A stretch of DNA of 64,000 nucleotides from Terrimonas ferruginea DSM 30193 (GCF_000425585.1 NZ_AUDS01000010.1:124001-188000), one strand, 5' to 3'. Numbered from the stretch's first letter, positions 45,813 to 53,779 are shown. Numbers and translations: made by a program. The notes: generated by a model not told the origin, from the letters alone.

Positions 45813-48566
45813 ATGTACTCCAGGCTGCATTTAACGCTTCTCTTCTCGCTGTTGAGCTTTGTTCTTCACGCGCAGGAGAAGCTAACCGGTAAGATCGTCA
45901 ACAACCGCAATGAGCCGGTAAGCGGCGTTTCAGTAAGGATCTCCGGCACTCAGAATGGCACTACTTCCAACGTGGAAGGCCGTTACAGCCTCACCCTTAC
46001 TCCCGGCACCAAATACGAACTCGAATTTTCCGCTGTTAATTATATAGGTAAAAAAGTTTCCGATGTGGTGATCGGCGCCGGACTCGACAATACCCTGGAT
46101 ATCGTGCTGGAATTTGCTCCAAGCGATCTGGCCGGCGTAACGGTCCGCACCACTTCACGCCGCATGGAGAGTACCAACACCCTGCTCAATTTCCAGAAAA
46201 ACAACACGGCCGTATCAAGCGGTATCGCCGCCGACTTCATCCGCCGTACGCCGGACAAGAACACCGGTGAGGTACTGCGCCGGGTGAGCGGCACTTCCAT
46301 CCAGGACAATAAGTTTGTGGTGATCCGCGGGTTGAGTGACCGTTACAATTCAGCTTTTATTAACGGCGCACAACTGCCCAGCTCCGAGCCTGATAAAAAA
46401 GCCTTCTCTTTCGACGTTATCCCTTCCCAACTGATCGATAATATTATTATCAATAAAACCGCTACACCCGACCTTACAGGTGAGTTTGCCGGTGGCCTGG
46501 TACAGGTTATTACCAAAGACATTCCCACCAGCAGCCAGCTGGCATTCGGTGTGAGCCTCGGTTACAACACCCAGTCTACTTTTAAAGATTTTCTGAGCAA
46601 TGAGCGCGGCCCTAACGACTGGCTCGGTTTCAGCGACCGCAAACTGCCATCTGCTTATCCCAAAAAATACGGTGCCTACAACTACCTGTCTACCGAGGAC
46701 AAAGTGGCTGTATCAAAATCATTCCGCGACGACGTTTACCGCCAGGCACAAAGCACCGCTGGTCCTATACAGCAGTACAACCTGACATGGTCCAATGTTG
46801 TGCGCACAAAGAACAACGCACAATGGGGTTCCGTGATCGGCATCACTTACCGCAATGCCAAACAACTTTACAATGCCAACAAAGAACTGAACGAATATTT
46901 CGATTACACCGACGCACAGAATAAATACACCGTTAACTGGGGTGCTGTTGCCAACATCGCCTGGACCAAAGGCCGTCACAAAGTAGCCTTCAAAAACCTG
47001 TACAACCAGTTGCTCGACGATAACTACTATGTGCGCAGCGGCCTCAACTTCGACGGTCTGCAGGAAGTAGCGTTGCGTTCCTCGGTATTGAATCAGCGCA
47101 CCTTGTACTCTTCCCAGTTGGAAGGTACCCATCAGTTGTTCAAAGACATCCGTTTTCAATGGAACCTGAACTATTCTTATAACCACAAACAAACACCTGA
47201 TCTGCGTGTACAAACGTATTCACGCACGATCGGTTCCAGCGGACCGCTCACACTGAACCTGCGTGGTAACAACACCAACCGTTTCTTCAGCGATCTGAGC
47301 GATAATGCTTTTGGTTACAATGCTTCCCTGGCTATTCCTTTCACGCTGGGTGCGCATAAGCAAACGGTGAAAGTAGGTGGTTCCGCGACTGTACGCCTCC
47401 GCGATTTCCGCGGCATCATCCTGGGGCTGAAAGAGCCGGACGATCAGTCGATCACCACGCAGCCTTTCGATCAGGCTTTCCTGCACCAGAACTTCCGTCC
47501 TGATGGTTTCTACTACACCACCGACCTGCAGAACCCTTCCGATAAATATTATGGCGTGTCTGCCCTGAGTGCCGGTTATGTAATGTTCGACAACAAACTG
47601 AATGATGCGATCCGTATCGTGTGGGGTACCCGTTTTGAAAACTTCGAACAGTTCCTGAAATCTAACACGCTTACATCTGATAAAGCATCGATCCTGAATA
47701 CAAATAAGTTTGATGTGCTGCCTTCAGCCAACCTGACCTGGAGCGTGAACAGTAAAACAAACTTCCGTGTAGCCGGTTCACGCACGGTAGCACGTCCTGA
47801 ATTCCGCGAAGTAGCATCGTTTGCCTTCTTCGATTTCGAACAACTGGCTTCTATCTCCGGTACGCCGGGCCTGAAGCGAAGCAGCATCCTGAATGCCGAC
47901 GTACGTTATGAATATTATCCCCGTTCAGGAGAATTGTTATCACTCGGTGCCTTCTATAAAAACTTTGCCGATCCGATTGAACTTACGCTCAACGAATCGA
48001 GCACGGGCAGCCGCCGTCAATACGAATACCGCAACGCCGAGAAGGCTAACCTGATTGGTGTGGAAGCTGAATTCCGCAAGAGCCTTTCTTTCCTTGGTGG
48101 CGCAAAATGGCTGGAGAACCTCTACTTCAATGGTAACGTATCGGTGATCTTCTCCAAAGTGCAGGTAGGTAATACCAATGCAGCCGGTGATAAACTCGAA
48201 TCAACCAATCGCCCGCTGCAAGGCCAGAGCCCTTACCTGATCAATGCGGGCTTCCAATATGATGGTGAAAACGGTACCAACGTTTCGCTGCTCTATAACC
48301 GTATCGGTAAACGCCTGGCACTGGTAGGCAACGCTACTTTCCCAAGCATCTATGAGCGTCCGCGCGACCTGGTCGACTTCCAGATCTCTCAGAAAGTATT
48401 CAAACGTAAAGGTGAAGTAAGACTGACCGTAAGCGATATCCTGAACCAGCGCTATGTTTCTTACCAGGAAGCGTTCAACGGCAAAGGCACACTGCCTTTC
48501 ATCGACTACCGTATGGGAACCACCATTTCACTTGGATTCAATTACAATCTCGACCTGAAAAAATAA
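45813..48566 (+). CDS. TonB-dependent receptor, probably phosphate-regulated
   Basis: Outer-membrane receptor of 917 residues from ATG 45813 (MYSRLHLTLLFSLLSFVLHAQ, signal peptide); the TTG six codons earlier lies in the -7 element and is rejected. A carboxypeptidase-regulatory-like domain (LTGKIVNNRNEPVSGVSVRISG, residues about 20-100) precedes a plug domain (SGIAADFIRRTPDKNTGEVLRRVSGTSIQDNKFVVIRGLSDRYNSAFINGAQLPSSEPDKKAFSFDVIPSQLIDNI) and the barrel, ending ISLGFNYNLDLKK. It is preceded by six tandem Pho-box-like repeats and divergent from the PiT-DUF47 operon, and is followed by a lipoprotein gene after 49 bp. Uptake of phosphate or an organophosphate is inferred from this context. Confidence 0.88.
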   Translation: MYSRLHLTLLFSLLSFVLHAQEKLTGKIVNNRNEPVSGVSVRISGTQNGTTSNVEGRYSLTLTPGTKYELEFSAVNYIGKKVSDVVIGAGLDNTLDIVLEFAPSDLAGVTVRTTSRRMESTNTLLNFQKNNTAVSSGIAADFIRRTPDKNTGEVLRRVSGTSIQDNKFVVIRGLSDRYNSAFINGAQLPSSEPDKKAFSFDVIPSQLIDNIIINKTATPDLTGEFAGGLVQVITKDIPTSSQLAFGVSLGYNTQSTFKDFLSNERGPNDWLGFSDRKLPSAYPKKYGAYNYLSTEDKVAVSKSFRDDVYRQAQSTAGPIQQYNLTWSNVVRTKNNAQWGSVIGITYRNAKQLYNANKELNEYFDYTDAQNKYTVNWGAVANIAWTKGRHKVAFKNLYNQLLDDNYYVRSGLNFDGLQEVALRSSVLNQRTLYSSQLEGTHQLFKDIRFQWNLNYSYNHKQTPDLRVQTYSRTIGSSGPLTLNLRGNNTNRFFSDLSDNAFGYNASLAIPFTLGAHKQTVKVGGSATVRLRDFRGIILGLKEPDDQSITTQPFDQAFLHQNFRPDGFYYTTDLQNPSDKYYGVSALSAGYVMFDNKLNDAIRIVWGTRFENFEQFLKSNTLTSDKASILNTNKFDVLPSANLTWSVNSKTNFRVAGSRTVARPEFREVASFAFFDFEQLASISGTPGLKRSSILNADVRYEYYPRSGELLSLGAFYKNFADPIELTLNESSTGSRRQYEYRNAEKANLIGVEAEFRKSLSFLGGAKWLENLYFNGNVSVIFSKVQVGNTNAAGDKLESTNRPLQGQSPYLINAGFQYDGENGTNVSLLYNRIGKRLALVGNATFPSIYERPRDLVDFQISQKVFKRKGEVRLTVSDILNQRYVSYQEAFNGKGTLPFIDYRMGTTISLGFNYNLDLKK

Positions 48567-48615
48567 TTATCAATACACAATCCTCTCGTCTAAAACATAC
48601 AAACCTGACAATTAT

Positions 48616-49983
48616 ATGAAAAAAGTCCTGTCTGCACTTGTCGTATCGTCACTGCTCTTCACGGCATGTGTGAAAGTCGAAATCGACGATTCTACAACCA
48701 ACAACGGTAACGGCGGCTCTGGTTGTTCCGATGGCACCAAACAAGAGCAAATCATCTGCAGCAAGATCATCACCGGTCAGATCTCTGAAGATGTGGTACT
48801 GCCCAAAGGCAAGTACACCCTGAAAGGTTATGTATACGTAACCAATCGCGCTTCGCTGACGATCGCTGCCGGTTCTGTAATTGTCGGTGATACTATTTCC
48901 AAAGGTGCGCTGATCATCGAGCGTAACTCGCGCCTGATCGCTGATGGTACGCAGACGGAACCTATCGTATTCACTTCCGGCCGCAAGCCCGGTTCAAGAA
49001 TCCCTGGTGACTGGGGTGGCATCATCCTGCTGGGTAATGCGCCTACCAACCACCCGACCACTCCGACTATCGAAGGTGGGGTGAACGCCCAATACGGCGG
49101 CAGCATTGCTGCTGACAACAGCGGCATCCTGCGATATGTACGTATCGAATTTGCGGGTATCGCTTCTGATCCGGGTTCCGAGATCAACGGTCTTACCTGC
49201 GGTGGTGTAGGTAGCGGCACGATCCTCGAAAATATCCAGGTGTCTTTCGGTAACGATGATGCTTACGAGTTCTTCGGTGGTACAGTAAACGCTAAAAACA
49301 TTGTAGCGCTGGCGACTGCGGATGACGATTTCGACTTCGACAACGGTTATGTAGGCCGTATCCAGTTTGCGGTATCTATGCGCAAGCCTGACTTCGTGGA
49401 TCCGGGTGATGCTGGTAACGGTATCGAGTGCGACAACAACGCCGGCGGCACAACTGCTACTCCGCGTACACGTCCTCAATTGAGCAACTTCACCATCATT
49501 GGTCCCAACAGCGCTACTGCTGCTGCCAACCACAACTACTCCAACCGCTGGAGAAGAGCTACACAGTTCGTACTGCGCAACTCTATCCTGATGGGTCACC
49601 CCGATGCAGGTTTCTCTATGGAAAGCGATGAAACAGTGACCGACTACTATGTAAATAATATCTCCGAGTTTAAGAACAACCTGGTGCATGCTGAAACAAA
49701 CCCTTATCGTTCCAACAGCACCGTTGCTACTGCTGCTCAGATCAAAACGAAAGCGGAAGCCGACGGTTGTATCACTTACACCAATATCAACGATATTCAG
49801 TTGGAAGCTCCTTTCTATTCCACCAACCCCAACTTCCTGCCTAAAACCGGTTCACCTGCCCTTGCCGGTGCAAGCTTTACCGGCATGACAGGTTTCACTT
49901 CTACAACCTACCGCGGTGCCTTTGGTACAACCAACTGGGCTGCGGGCTGGACAAACTGGGATCCTCAGAACGCAGCTTATTAA
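48616..49983 (+). CDS. lipoprotein with beta-helix-like repeats, partner of the receptor
   Basis: Predicted outer-membrane lipoprotein of 455 residues: signal with lipobox FTAC (Cys about residue 18), a Gly/Asn-rich linker, then a body that looks like a right-handed parallel beta-helix (YVTNRASLTIAAGSVIVGDTISKGALIIERNSRLIADGTQTEPIVFTSG, GGIILLGNAPTN, RYVRIEFAGIA, GSGTILENIQVSFGNDDAYEFFGGTVNAKNIVALATADDDFDFDNG). No SusD features. It shares the transcript of the TonB receptor and so probably the phosphate control; a role in capturing substrate at the surface is inference. A terminator follows. Confidence 0.85.
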   Translation: MKKVLSALVVSSLLFTACVKVEIDDSTTNNGNGGSGCSDGTKQEQIICSKIITGQISEDVVLPKGKYTLKGYVYVTNRASLTIAAGSVIVGDTISKGALIIERNSRLIADGTQTEPIVFTSGRKPGSRIPGDWGGIILLGNAPTNHPTTPTIEGGVNAQYGGSIAADNSGILRYVRIEFAGIASDPGSEINGLTCGGVGSGTILENIQVSFGNDDAYEFFGGTVNAKNIVALATADDDFDFDNGYVGRIQFAVSMRKPDFVDPGDAGNGIECDNNAGGTTATPRTRPQLSNFTIIGPNSATAAANHNYSNRWRRATQFVLRNSILMGHPDAGFSMESDETVTDYYVNNISEFKNNLVHAETNPYRSNSTVATAAQIKTKAEADGCITYTNINDIQLEAPFYSTNPNFLPKTGSPALAGASFTGMTGFTSTTYRGAFGTTNWAAGWTNWDPQNAAY

Positions 49984-50005
49984 TCTGTTTGACGTTTAAG
50001 ATAGG

Positions 50006-50039
50006 AAAGCCGGTCCGCTAAAGCGAGACCGGCTTTTTT
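50006..50039 (+). terminator. intrinsic terminator of the receptor-lipoprotein operon
   Basis: Perfect stem AAAGCCGGTC/GACCGGCTTT with an inner CGC/GCG pair and a T-run. Confidence 0.9.
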
Positions 50040-50066
50040 GTATCAACGGGTTAGTAAGAGCCGGGG

Positions 50067-51254
50067 TCAGGGCCGGTAAGCGTATGCAATTTCGTAAGGC
50101 TGTTTGCGGAGCTGCGGCAACCAGTCACCGAGTGCAAGATCATCCTGCTGCGGTGTTGGTTCACACATGGAATATTTTTCACCCTTGTATTCGATCGTCT
50201 TTCCAACGGGTTTGTCAAACTTCACGGCAATAGTCACGTGGTGAGGAAAGCTCAGGACCAGCATCGGCAGGTTATAAATTTCTTTTACCAGGTAAAAGAA
50301 AAGCGCCGCGCGGTCGTCGCAATCACTCTTATCATTGAGCAATGTCTGCTCCGGTGTCAATCTTTTTTCTGCACCGAACTGATCGGTGTCGGGTTCAAAC
50401 AAAAAAGCATAACGCGTAAACCGCATCAGGTAATCGACGCCGTCGCGTACACGCATGTGTTGCACATTTTTGCGAAGCAAAGGAATGAGGCTGCTGTACG
50501 TTTCGCGGCTTAAAGGAATATTGAAATAGGCTGCGTAATCAACTACGGGATAATTGGCAAAAATGTTTTTCACCTGTTGATTAATCTTCACTTTGAAATG
50601 ATAATCCTGCTGGTAATAGCGGAAGCTGAGTTCTTTTTCCTGGTAATCCGCGTCGTTGAAACCCGGCAGGCGGGTAATGCGGTAAGAAAAACCATTTACG
50701 GCTTCCGGTATTTTTAGCTCAACAGGTGTAAAGAATTCGGTTGTGGGATCGATGCCTTTGTAATCGTGAAAGTTGAGGCATACATACTGGCGCCCATTGA
50801 CGATACGGCTGGGAATATTGTAAATGTGTTCGTCGCTCTGCACATAAAACAGCATGCGCGACCCGGAGGTGGCCAGTATGGCATCGTAACCACATTTGCT
50901 GAGCAGGTACCATTTGTATAAGGTGTAACGCAGGTAGTCGTCTTCTTTTGGGCTGATGGCCTGTGCCGTGCGTCTGATGAGTTGATAGAACAACCAGTCG
51001 TCGGCCTGGTGCGTGTTTTTGTAATCTTTCAGCATCTCGATCATGGAAGCATAAGGTGCCGGATCGAGTTGCTGGTAAAATGTAGTGATGTTGCCGGAGG
51101 AAAGTGTACCGGTGAATTCGCTTCGCGAAGTTTTGTTGAATGCAAACTCAACGGGATCGCCGTAAAAATCAAAATGTACTTTTTCCTGCTGACCGTATAG
51201 GGGACCGGAAAGGCACAGGATTAACCAGGGAAGTATGAGGCGTTGTAAGTTCAC
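50067..51254 (-). CDS. exported transglutaminase-like protein
   Basis: Protein of about 395 residues with an N-terminal signal (LILPWLILCLSGPLYGQQ). The C-terminal part has a transglutaminase-like (papain-fold) core: Cys in LLNDKSDCDDRAALFFYLVKEI, His in LSFPHHVTIAV, followed by an acidic residue near the end (EPTPQQDDLALGDW). The N-terminal two-thirds are beta-rich. Bacteroidota proteins of this type are usually annotated only as transglutaminase-domain proteins. No ATG is present at the right place; GTG 51254 is the most likely start, with TTG alternatives upstream. Convergent with the lipoprotein operon. Confidence 0.78.
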   Translation of the reverse strand: MNLQRLILPWLILCLSGPLYGQQEKVHFDFYGDPVEFAFNKTSRSEFTGTLSSGNITTFYQQLDPAPYASMIEMLKDYKNTHQADDWLFYQLIRRTAQAISPKEDDYLRYTLYKWYLLSKCGYDAILATSGSRMLFYVQSDEHIYNIPSRIVNGRQYVCLNFHDYKGIDPTTEFFTPVELKIPEAVNGFSYRITRLPGFNDADYQEKELSFRYYQQDYHFKVKINQQVKNIFANYPVVDYAAYFNIPLSRETYSSLIPLLRKNVQHMRVRDGVDYLMRFTRYAFLFEPDTDQFGAEKRLTPEQTLLNDKSDCDDRAALFFYLVKEIYNLPMLVLSFPHHVTIAVKFDKPVGKTIEYKGEKYSMCEPTPQQDDLALGDWLPQLRKQPYEIAYAYRP

Positions 51255-51284
51255 AGGCAATACAATACTTACAAGGTACAAAAA

Positions 51285-51301
51285 TTAACAATAAGGTAAT
51301 A
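51285..51301. repeat. copy of half a Pho-box element
   Basis: TTAACA (51285) and GTAATA (51296), 11 bp apart; the 16 bases from 51285 match 51494-51509 at 15 of 16 positions. No -7 element follows, so it is not a promoter. It and the true promoter flank a repeat island. Confidence 0.6.
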
Positions 51302-51321
51302 TTAAATCTTGAGATGGGAGG

Positions 51322-51487
51322 TTTAAGGTATAAAAGGTTTAAGGTGTAGGGTGTAGGGTGTAGGATAAGGTGGCCGGTAGTAAGTAGTAAGTAGTAAGTT
51401 ATAAGTAATGAGTCATAGAGATCATTGACGATTCACCATTGACCATTGACGATTCACGATTGACCATTCACTCCCGATACTTCGGGA
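51322..51487. repeat. repeat island: GGTGTAG, GTAGTAA and ATTGACC heptamers, TCCCGA dyad
   Basis: 7-bp periodic DNA: GGTGTAG three times near 51341-51362, GTAGTAA three times near 51373-51396, and seven in-phase units ATTGACG/ATTCACC/ATTGACC type at 51424-51472, ending in a hairpin TCCCGA-TACT-TCGGGA (51472-51487). With the promoter and small RNA that follow, it fills most of the 387-bp gap 51255-51641. Confidence 0.85.
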
Positions 51488-51493
51488 TCACAA

Positions 51494-51549
51494 TTCACAA
51501 TAAGGTAATCATGGGCTAACGTTGTCCTAACAATCATATAGGACATTTA
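51494..51549 (+). promoter_or_regulatory. Pho-box-like promoter P2 (four 11-bp repeats)
   Basis: TTCACA (51494), GTAATC (51505), CTAACG (51516) and CTAACA (51527), each 11 bp apart, then a -7-like GACATTTA (51542-51549) whose TTTA starts 19 bp after the start of the last hexamer. No coding gene lies downstream on this strand; only about 90 bp separate it from an intrinsic terminator. Confidence 0.65.
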
Positions 51550-51554
51550 CCTCA

Positions 51555-51643
51555 GCTCTTTTCTACATTGTGTTCCAATTGCAGTACAAGCAATTTCTCA
51601 TGCAGTTGCCATCCCGGAAGGACAGTGCCGGGGTGGTTTTTTT
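51555..51643 (+). ncRNA. candidate phosphate-controlled small RNA
   Basis: Predicted transcript of about 90 nt from promoter P2 to a strong terminator. It contains a first hairpin AATTGC-AGTACAA-GCAATT (near 51576-51594) and ends in the 9-bp terminator stem with seven T. No ATG or GTG frame of useful length with an upstream ribosome site is present. The 3' end just touches the stop codon of the convergent glycosyltransferase gene (51642-51644), so the RNA ends tail-to-tail with the plcP-glycosyltransferase mRNA. Start and size are predictions. Confidence 0.55.
51609..51643 (+). terminator. intrinsic terminator of the small RNA
   Basis: Stem CCATCCCGG (51609-51617) with CCGGGGTGG (51628-51636), one T-G pair, loop of ten bases, then seven T (51637-51643). 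There is no T-run on the minus strand, so it serves plus-strand transcription. Confidence 0.85.
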
Positions 51644-52643
51644 ATGCCTGTACGGGAACGGGCGCCGCAGCAAAAAGATGTGCCAATGCCTGCGGAATGC
51701 TTTGGCTATAGTCTTTCTTAATGATGGGAGCATTTTGCAGCCAGTTATATACGGTTGCCTGAAAGTTATTATCGACCTGCTGCAGACAATGCACACCCAT
51801 TTTTTCCAACGCGGCTGCATTACATTGCTGCTCGTATTGACTGCGGATGGGAACAGACAAAATCTTCTTACCGAGATGCAATGCCTCTGCCGGCGTTTCA
51901 AATCCGCCACCGGTGATCAATCCATGACAACCAATCATACTGGTTGAAAAAGCTTCACGGCTTACGGGAAGCAAACGCATGTTATTTACTTTCTTTTCTT
52001 TCGATATCTGTCCGCAAAAGATTTCAAAACGGCGGTCGCTGAATTGCTCAAACAAACGGATCAATTGCGGTTCGCAATAGGAGGGGAGGTATACGGTGAT
52101 ATAACCGAGATCTTCGGGTTGCGCTTCCAATATATCGCGACGAACAACGGGCGTGAAAATAAAATCTTCATAGGATTCAAAATGCAACCCGATATAGCGG
52201 CTTGCCTTTGCATAGTTCTTCAGGATCCATTCACCTGTGCGGTTGCGTGCGGAAGGACGCGGCGTATTGGCAGAAATGAAACTCGCCTGGTGCCCGAACT
52301 GCACCGATGGTACACCGCGGTTTGCACAGGCAGCAGCGGTGATATAATCAAAATCGTTGATCACCAGGTCGTATTCGTTTACCGGCAATTCACGGATTTC
52401 TCGGCGGATGCGCAAAGGCTTGATGCCTTTCATGATCTGCCAGTAGTCGAGTCCGCCGTTGCAGTTGTAATACAGGCTCATTCCTTTGCTGCGGTATTTC
52501 ACAGGTACATCAAGCGACAGCGTACTGTTGCCACCGCTGAGAAAAAAATCTACCGTTCCGTATTCACGGAGATAAGGGTATAGTTCCATGGCGCGGCTGA
52601 TGTGTCCGTTACCTGTTGCCTGTACTGCGTAAAAGATTTTCAT
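51642..52643 (-). CDS. GT28/MurG-like glycosyltransferase, probable diacylglycerol glycosyltransferase
   Basis: Protein of 333 residues with a GT-B fold of the UDP-sugar transferase type: N-terminal MKIFYAVQATGNGHISRAMELYPYL with the GxGH loop, and the C-terminal donor site CHGLITGGGFETPAEALHLGKKILSVPI. It lies downstream of a PlcP-like phospholipase gene on the same strand, 130 bp apart. In several bacteria PlcP and a glycosyltransferase together replace phospholipids by glycolipids when phosphate is short; the same role is inferred here. The gap between the two genes is filled by repeats, one array starting 3 bp before the ATG, so no Shine-Dalgarno sequence is seen. Confidence 0.82.
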   Translation of the reverse strand: MKIFYAVQATGNGHISRAMELYPYLREYGTVDFFLSGGNSTLSLDVPVKYRSKGMSLYYNCNGGLDYWQIMKGIKPLRIRREIRELPVNEYDLVINDFDYITAAACANRGVPSVQFGHQASFISANTPRPSARNRTGEWILKNYAKASRYIGLHFESYEDFIFTPVVRRDILEAQPEDLGYITVYLPSYCEPQLIRLFEQFSDRRFEIFCGQISKEKKVNNMRLLPVSREAFSTSMIGCHGLITGGGFETPAEALHLGKKILSVPIRSQYEQQCNAAALEKMGVHCLQQVDNNFQATVYNWLQNAPIIKKDYSQSIPQALAHLFAAAPVPVQA

Positions 52644-52646
52644 ATA

Positions 52647-52777
52647 GTGAATGGTGAATGGTGAATCGTCAATCGTGAATCATTCCTGGTTCGTGTCTTC
52701 ACGAACCAGCCTCCACGGGCTGTTTCATTTTCACATCTACACATCCCGCCTCCGGCGGGATGTGTATACATTTTCAC
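52647..52777. repeat. repeats inside the plcP-glycosyltransferase gap
   Basis: Five heptamers (GTGAATG, GTGAATG, GTGAATC, GTCAATC, GTGAATC; 52647-52681), the palindrome CTGGTTCGTG-TCTT-CACGAACCAG (52686-52709) and the ACATTT/GC element with CCCGCCTCCGGCGGG (52726-52777), which runs into the last codons of plcP. Confidence 0.85.
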
Positions 52778-53625
52778 ACCGCTCTTGAAGACTGCGCGAG
52801 TGAATGGAGATAAATCGCTATTTCGCTCGTGATTACTTCGGGACGATCGGGCGCAGGATGCGGACGTTCATATTTCATGATAGCCGGATCGTGTTGATAC
52901 AATTGCCATTCATTATCACAATACTCCAGCGCCGTCATGTGTTCTACCCAATCGCCGGCATTGAGGTAGGTAACCGAACCTTTACCGGTGTGGATTTCGC
53001 GATGTTGCGGTTCATGAATATGTCCGCAAATCACGCAATCATATTTCTTTTCAATAGCCAGTTCAGCCACCATCTGTTCAAATTGATCCACCTTCACAAT
53101 GCGTTTGTGAAACTGGTGCATGAGTTTTTTGGAAAGCGATACTTTCTCATAACCAAAAGAACGCATCAGCTTATTCATCATCTTGTTAAAGCCGAGCAGA
53201 ATGGCGTAACCATTGCTGCCGAGTTTGGCCCAGAACCTTGCCTGGCTGCTGGTGGTGTGATCGAATACATCGCCATGAAAGATCCAGGTCATCTTGCCAT
53301 TGATCTCGATAACGATCTTATCGGTCAGTTGAAAATTACCCACGTGCAGATCGGAATAACGGCGTAATGTTTCATCGTGATTGCCGGTGATATAGATCAC
53401 GCGTGTGCCGCGGGTAAGCAGGAGCAGAATTTCCTGCACGATGGCAATATGATGCGGAGGAAAATAATGTTTACTGAATTGCCAGCCGTCGATAATATCT
53501 CCATTGAGTACAAGCAGCCTCGGCTCTATACTCCGGAGATAACTGAGGCACTCGCGTGCCCGGCAGGCATAGGTGCCGAGATGAATGTCCGACAGCACCA
53601 CCACATCCACAGGACGTCTTTGCAT
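52774..53625 (-). CDS. plcP: PlcP-like metallophosphoesterase (phospholipase C type)
   Basis: Calcineurin-like phosphoesterase of 283 residues. Motifs: LSDIHLGTYAC (Asp 13, His 15), NGDIIDGW (Asp 43), ITGNHDETLRRY, HGDVFD, ICGHIHEPQHREI and YLNAGDWVEHMTALEY. The GDIIDGW and N-GDWVE blocks separate PlcP from LpxH-type UDP-diacylglucosamine hydrolases, with which it is often confused. PlcP removes the head group of phospholipids during phosphate starvation to give diacylglycerol. It is preceded by four tandem Pho-box-like repeats and followed by a glycosyltransferase gene, which together support this role. Substrate is not proven. Confidence 0.82.
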   Translation of the reverse strand: MQRRPVDVVVLSDIHLGTYACRARECLSYLRSIEPRLLVLNGDIIDGWQFSKHYFPPHHIAIVQEILLLLTRGTRVIYITGNHDETLRRYSDLHVGNFQLTDKIVIEINGKMTWIFHGDVFDHTTSSQARFWAKLGSNGYAILLGFNKMMNKLMRSFGYEKVSLSKKLMHQFHKRIVKVDQFEQMVAELAIEKKYDCVICGHIHEPQHREIHTGKGSVTYLNAGDWVEHMTALEYCDNEWQLYQHDPAIMKYERPHPAPDRPEVITSEIAIYLHSLAQSSRAV

Positions 53626-53638
53626 AAGAACGGTTTCA

Positions 53639-53694
53639 TAAAGTTTCCATTTTCATATAAACCCTGTATTACGGCAATGTTAAGGATGTGTGAT
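53639..53694 (-). promoter_or_regulatory. Pho-box-like promoter P3 (four 11-bp repeats)
   Basis: Read on the minus strand: ATCACA (53694), TTAACA (53683), GTAATA (53672), TTTATA (53661), each 11 bp apart, then a -7-like AAACTTTA (53646-53639) with TTTA starting 19 bp after the start of the last hexamer. The plcP ATG is at 53625. Confidence 0.7.
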
Positions 53695-53709
53695 TTACCG
53701 CAGGAAGGC

Positions 53710-53765
53710 ATAACATAAAGGTCATGCGGTGTTAACAGGCTGTTCATATCCCGTGAATTACTTTG
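53710..53765 (+). promoter_or_regulatory. Pho-box-like promoter P4 (four 11-bp repeats)
   Basis: ATAACA (53710), GTCATG (53721), TTAACA (53732), TTCATA (53743), each 11 bp apart, then TTACTTTG (53758-53765) with TTTG starting 19 bp after the start of the last hexamer; the ATG is at 53780. P3 and P4 share one divergent gap of 154 bp. Confidence 0.7.
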
Positions 53766-53779
53766 CAAAACATTCCGGT

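Noticed and set aside
51285-51301. Two 11-bp-spaced Pho hexamers as a sixth promoter
   Set aside because: Only two units and no TTTG/TTTA at the 19-bp step; treated as a repeat copy.
51570-51947. Plus-strand open frame of 125 codons behind Pho-like promoter P2
   Set aside because: It runs through the intrinsic terminator and is antisense to the glycosyltransferase; a terminated small RNA explains the signals better.
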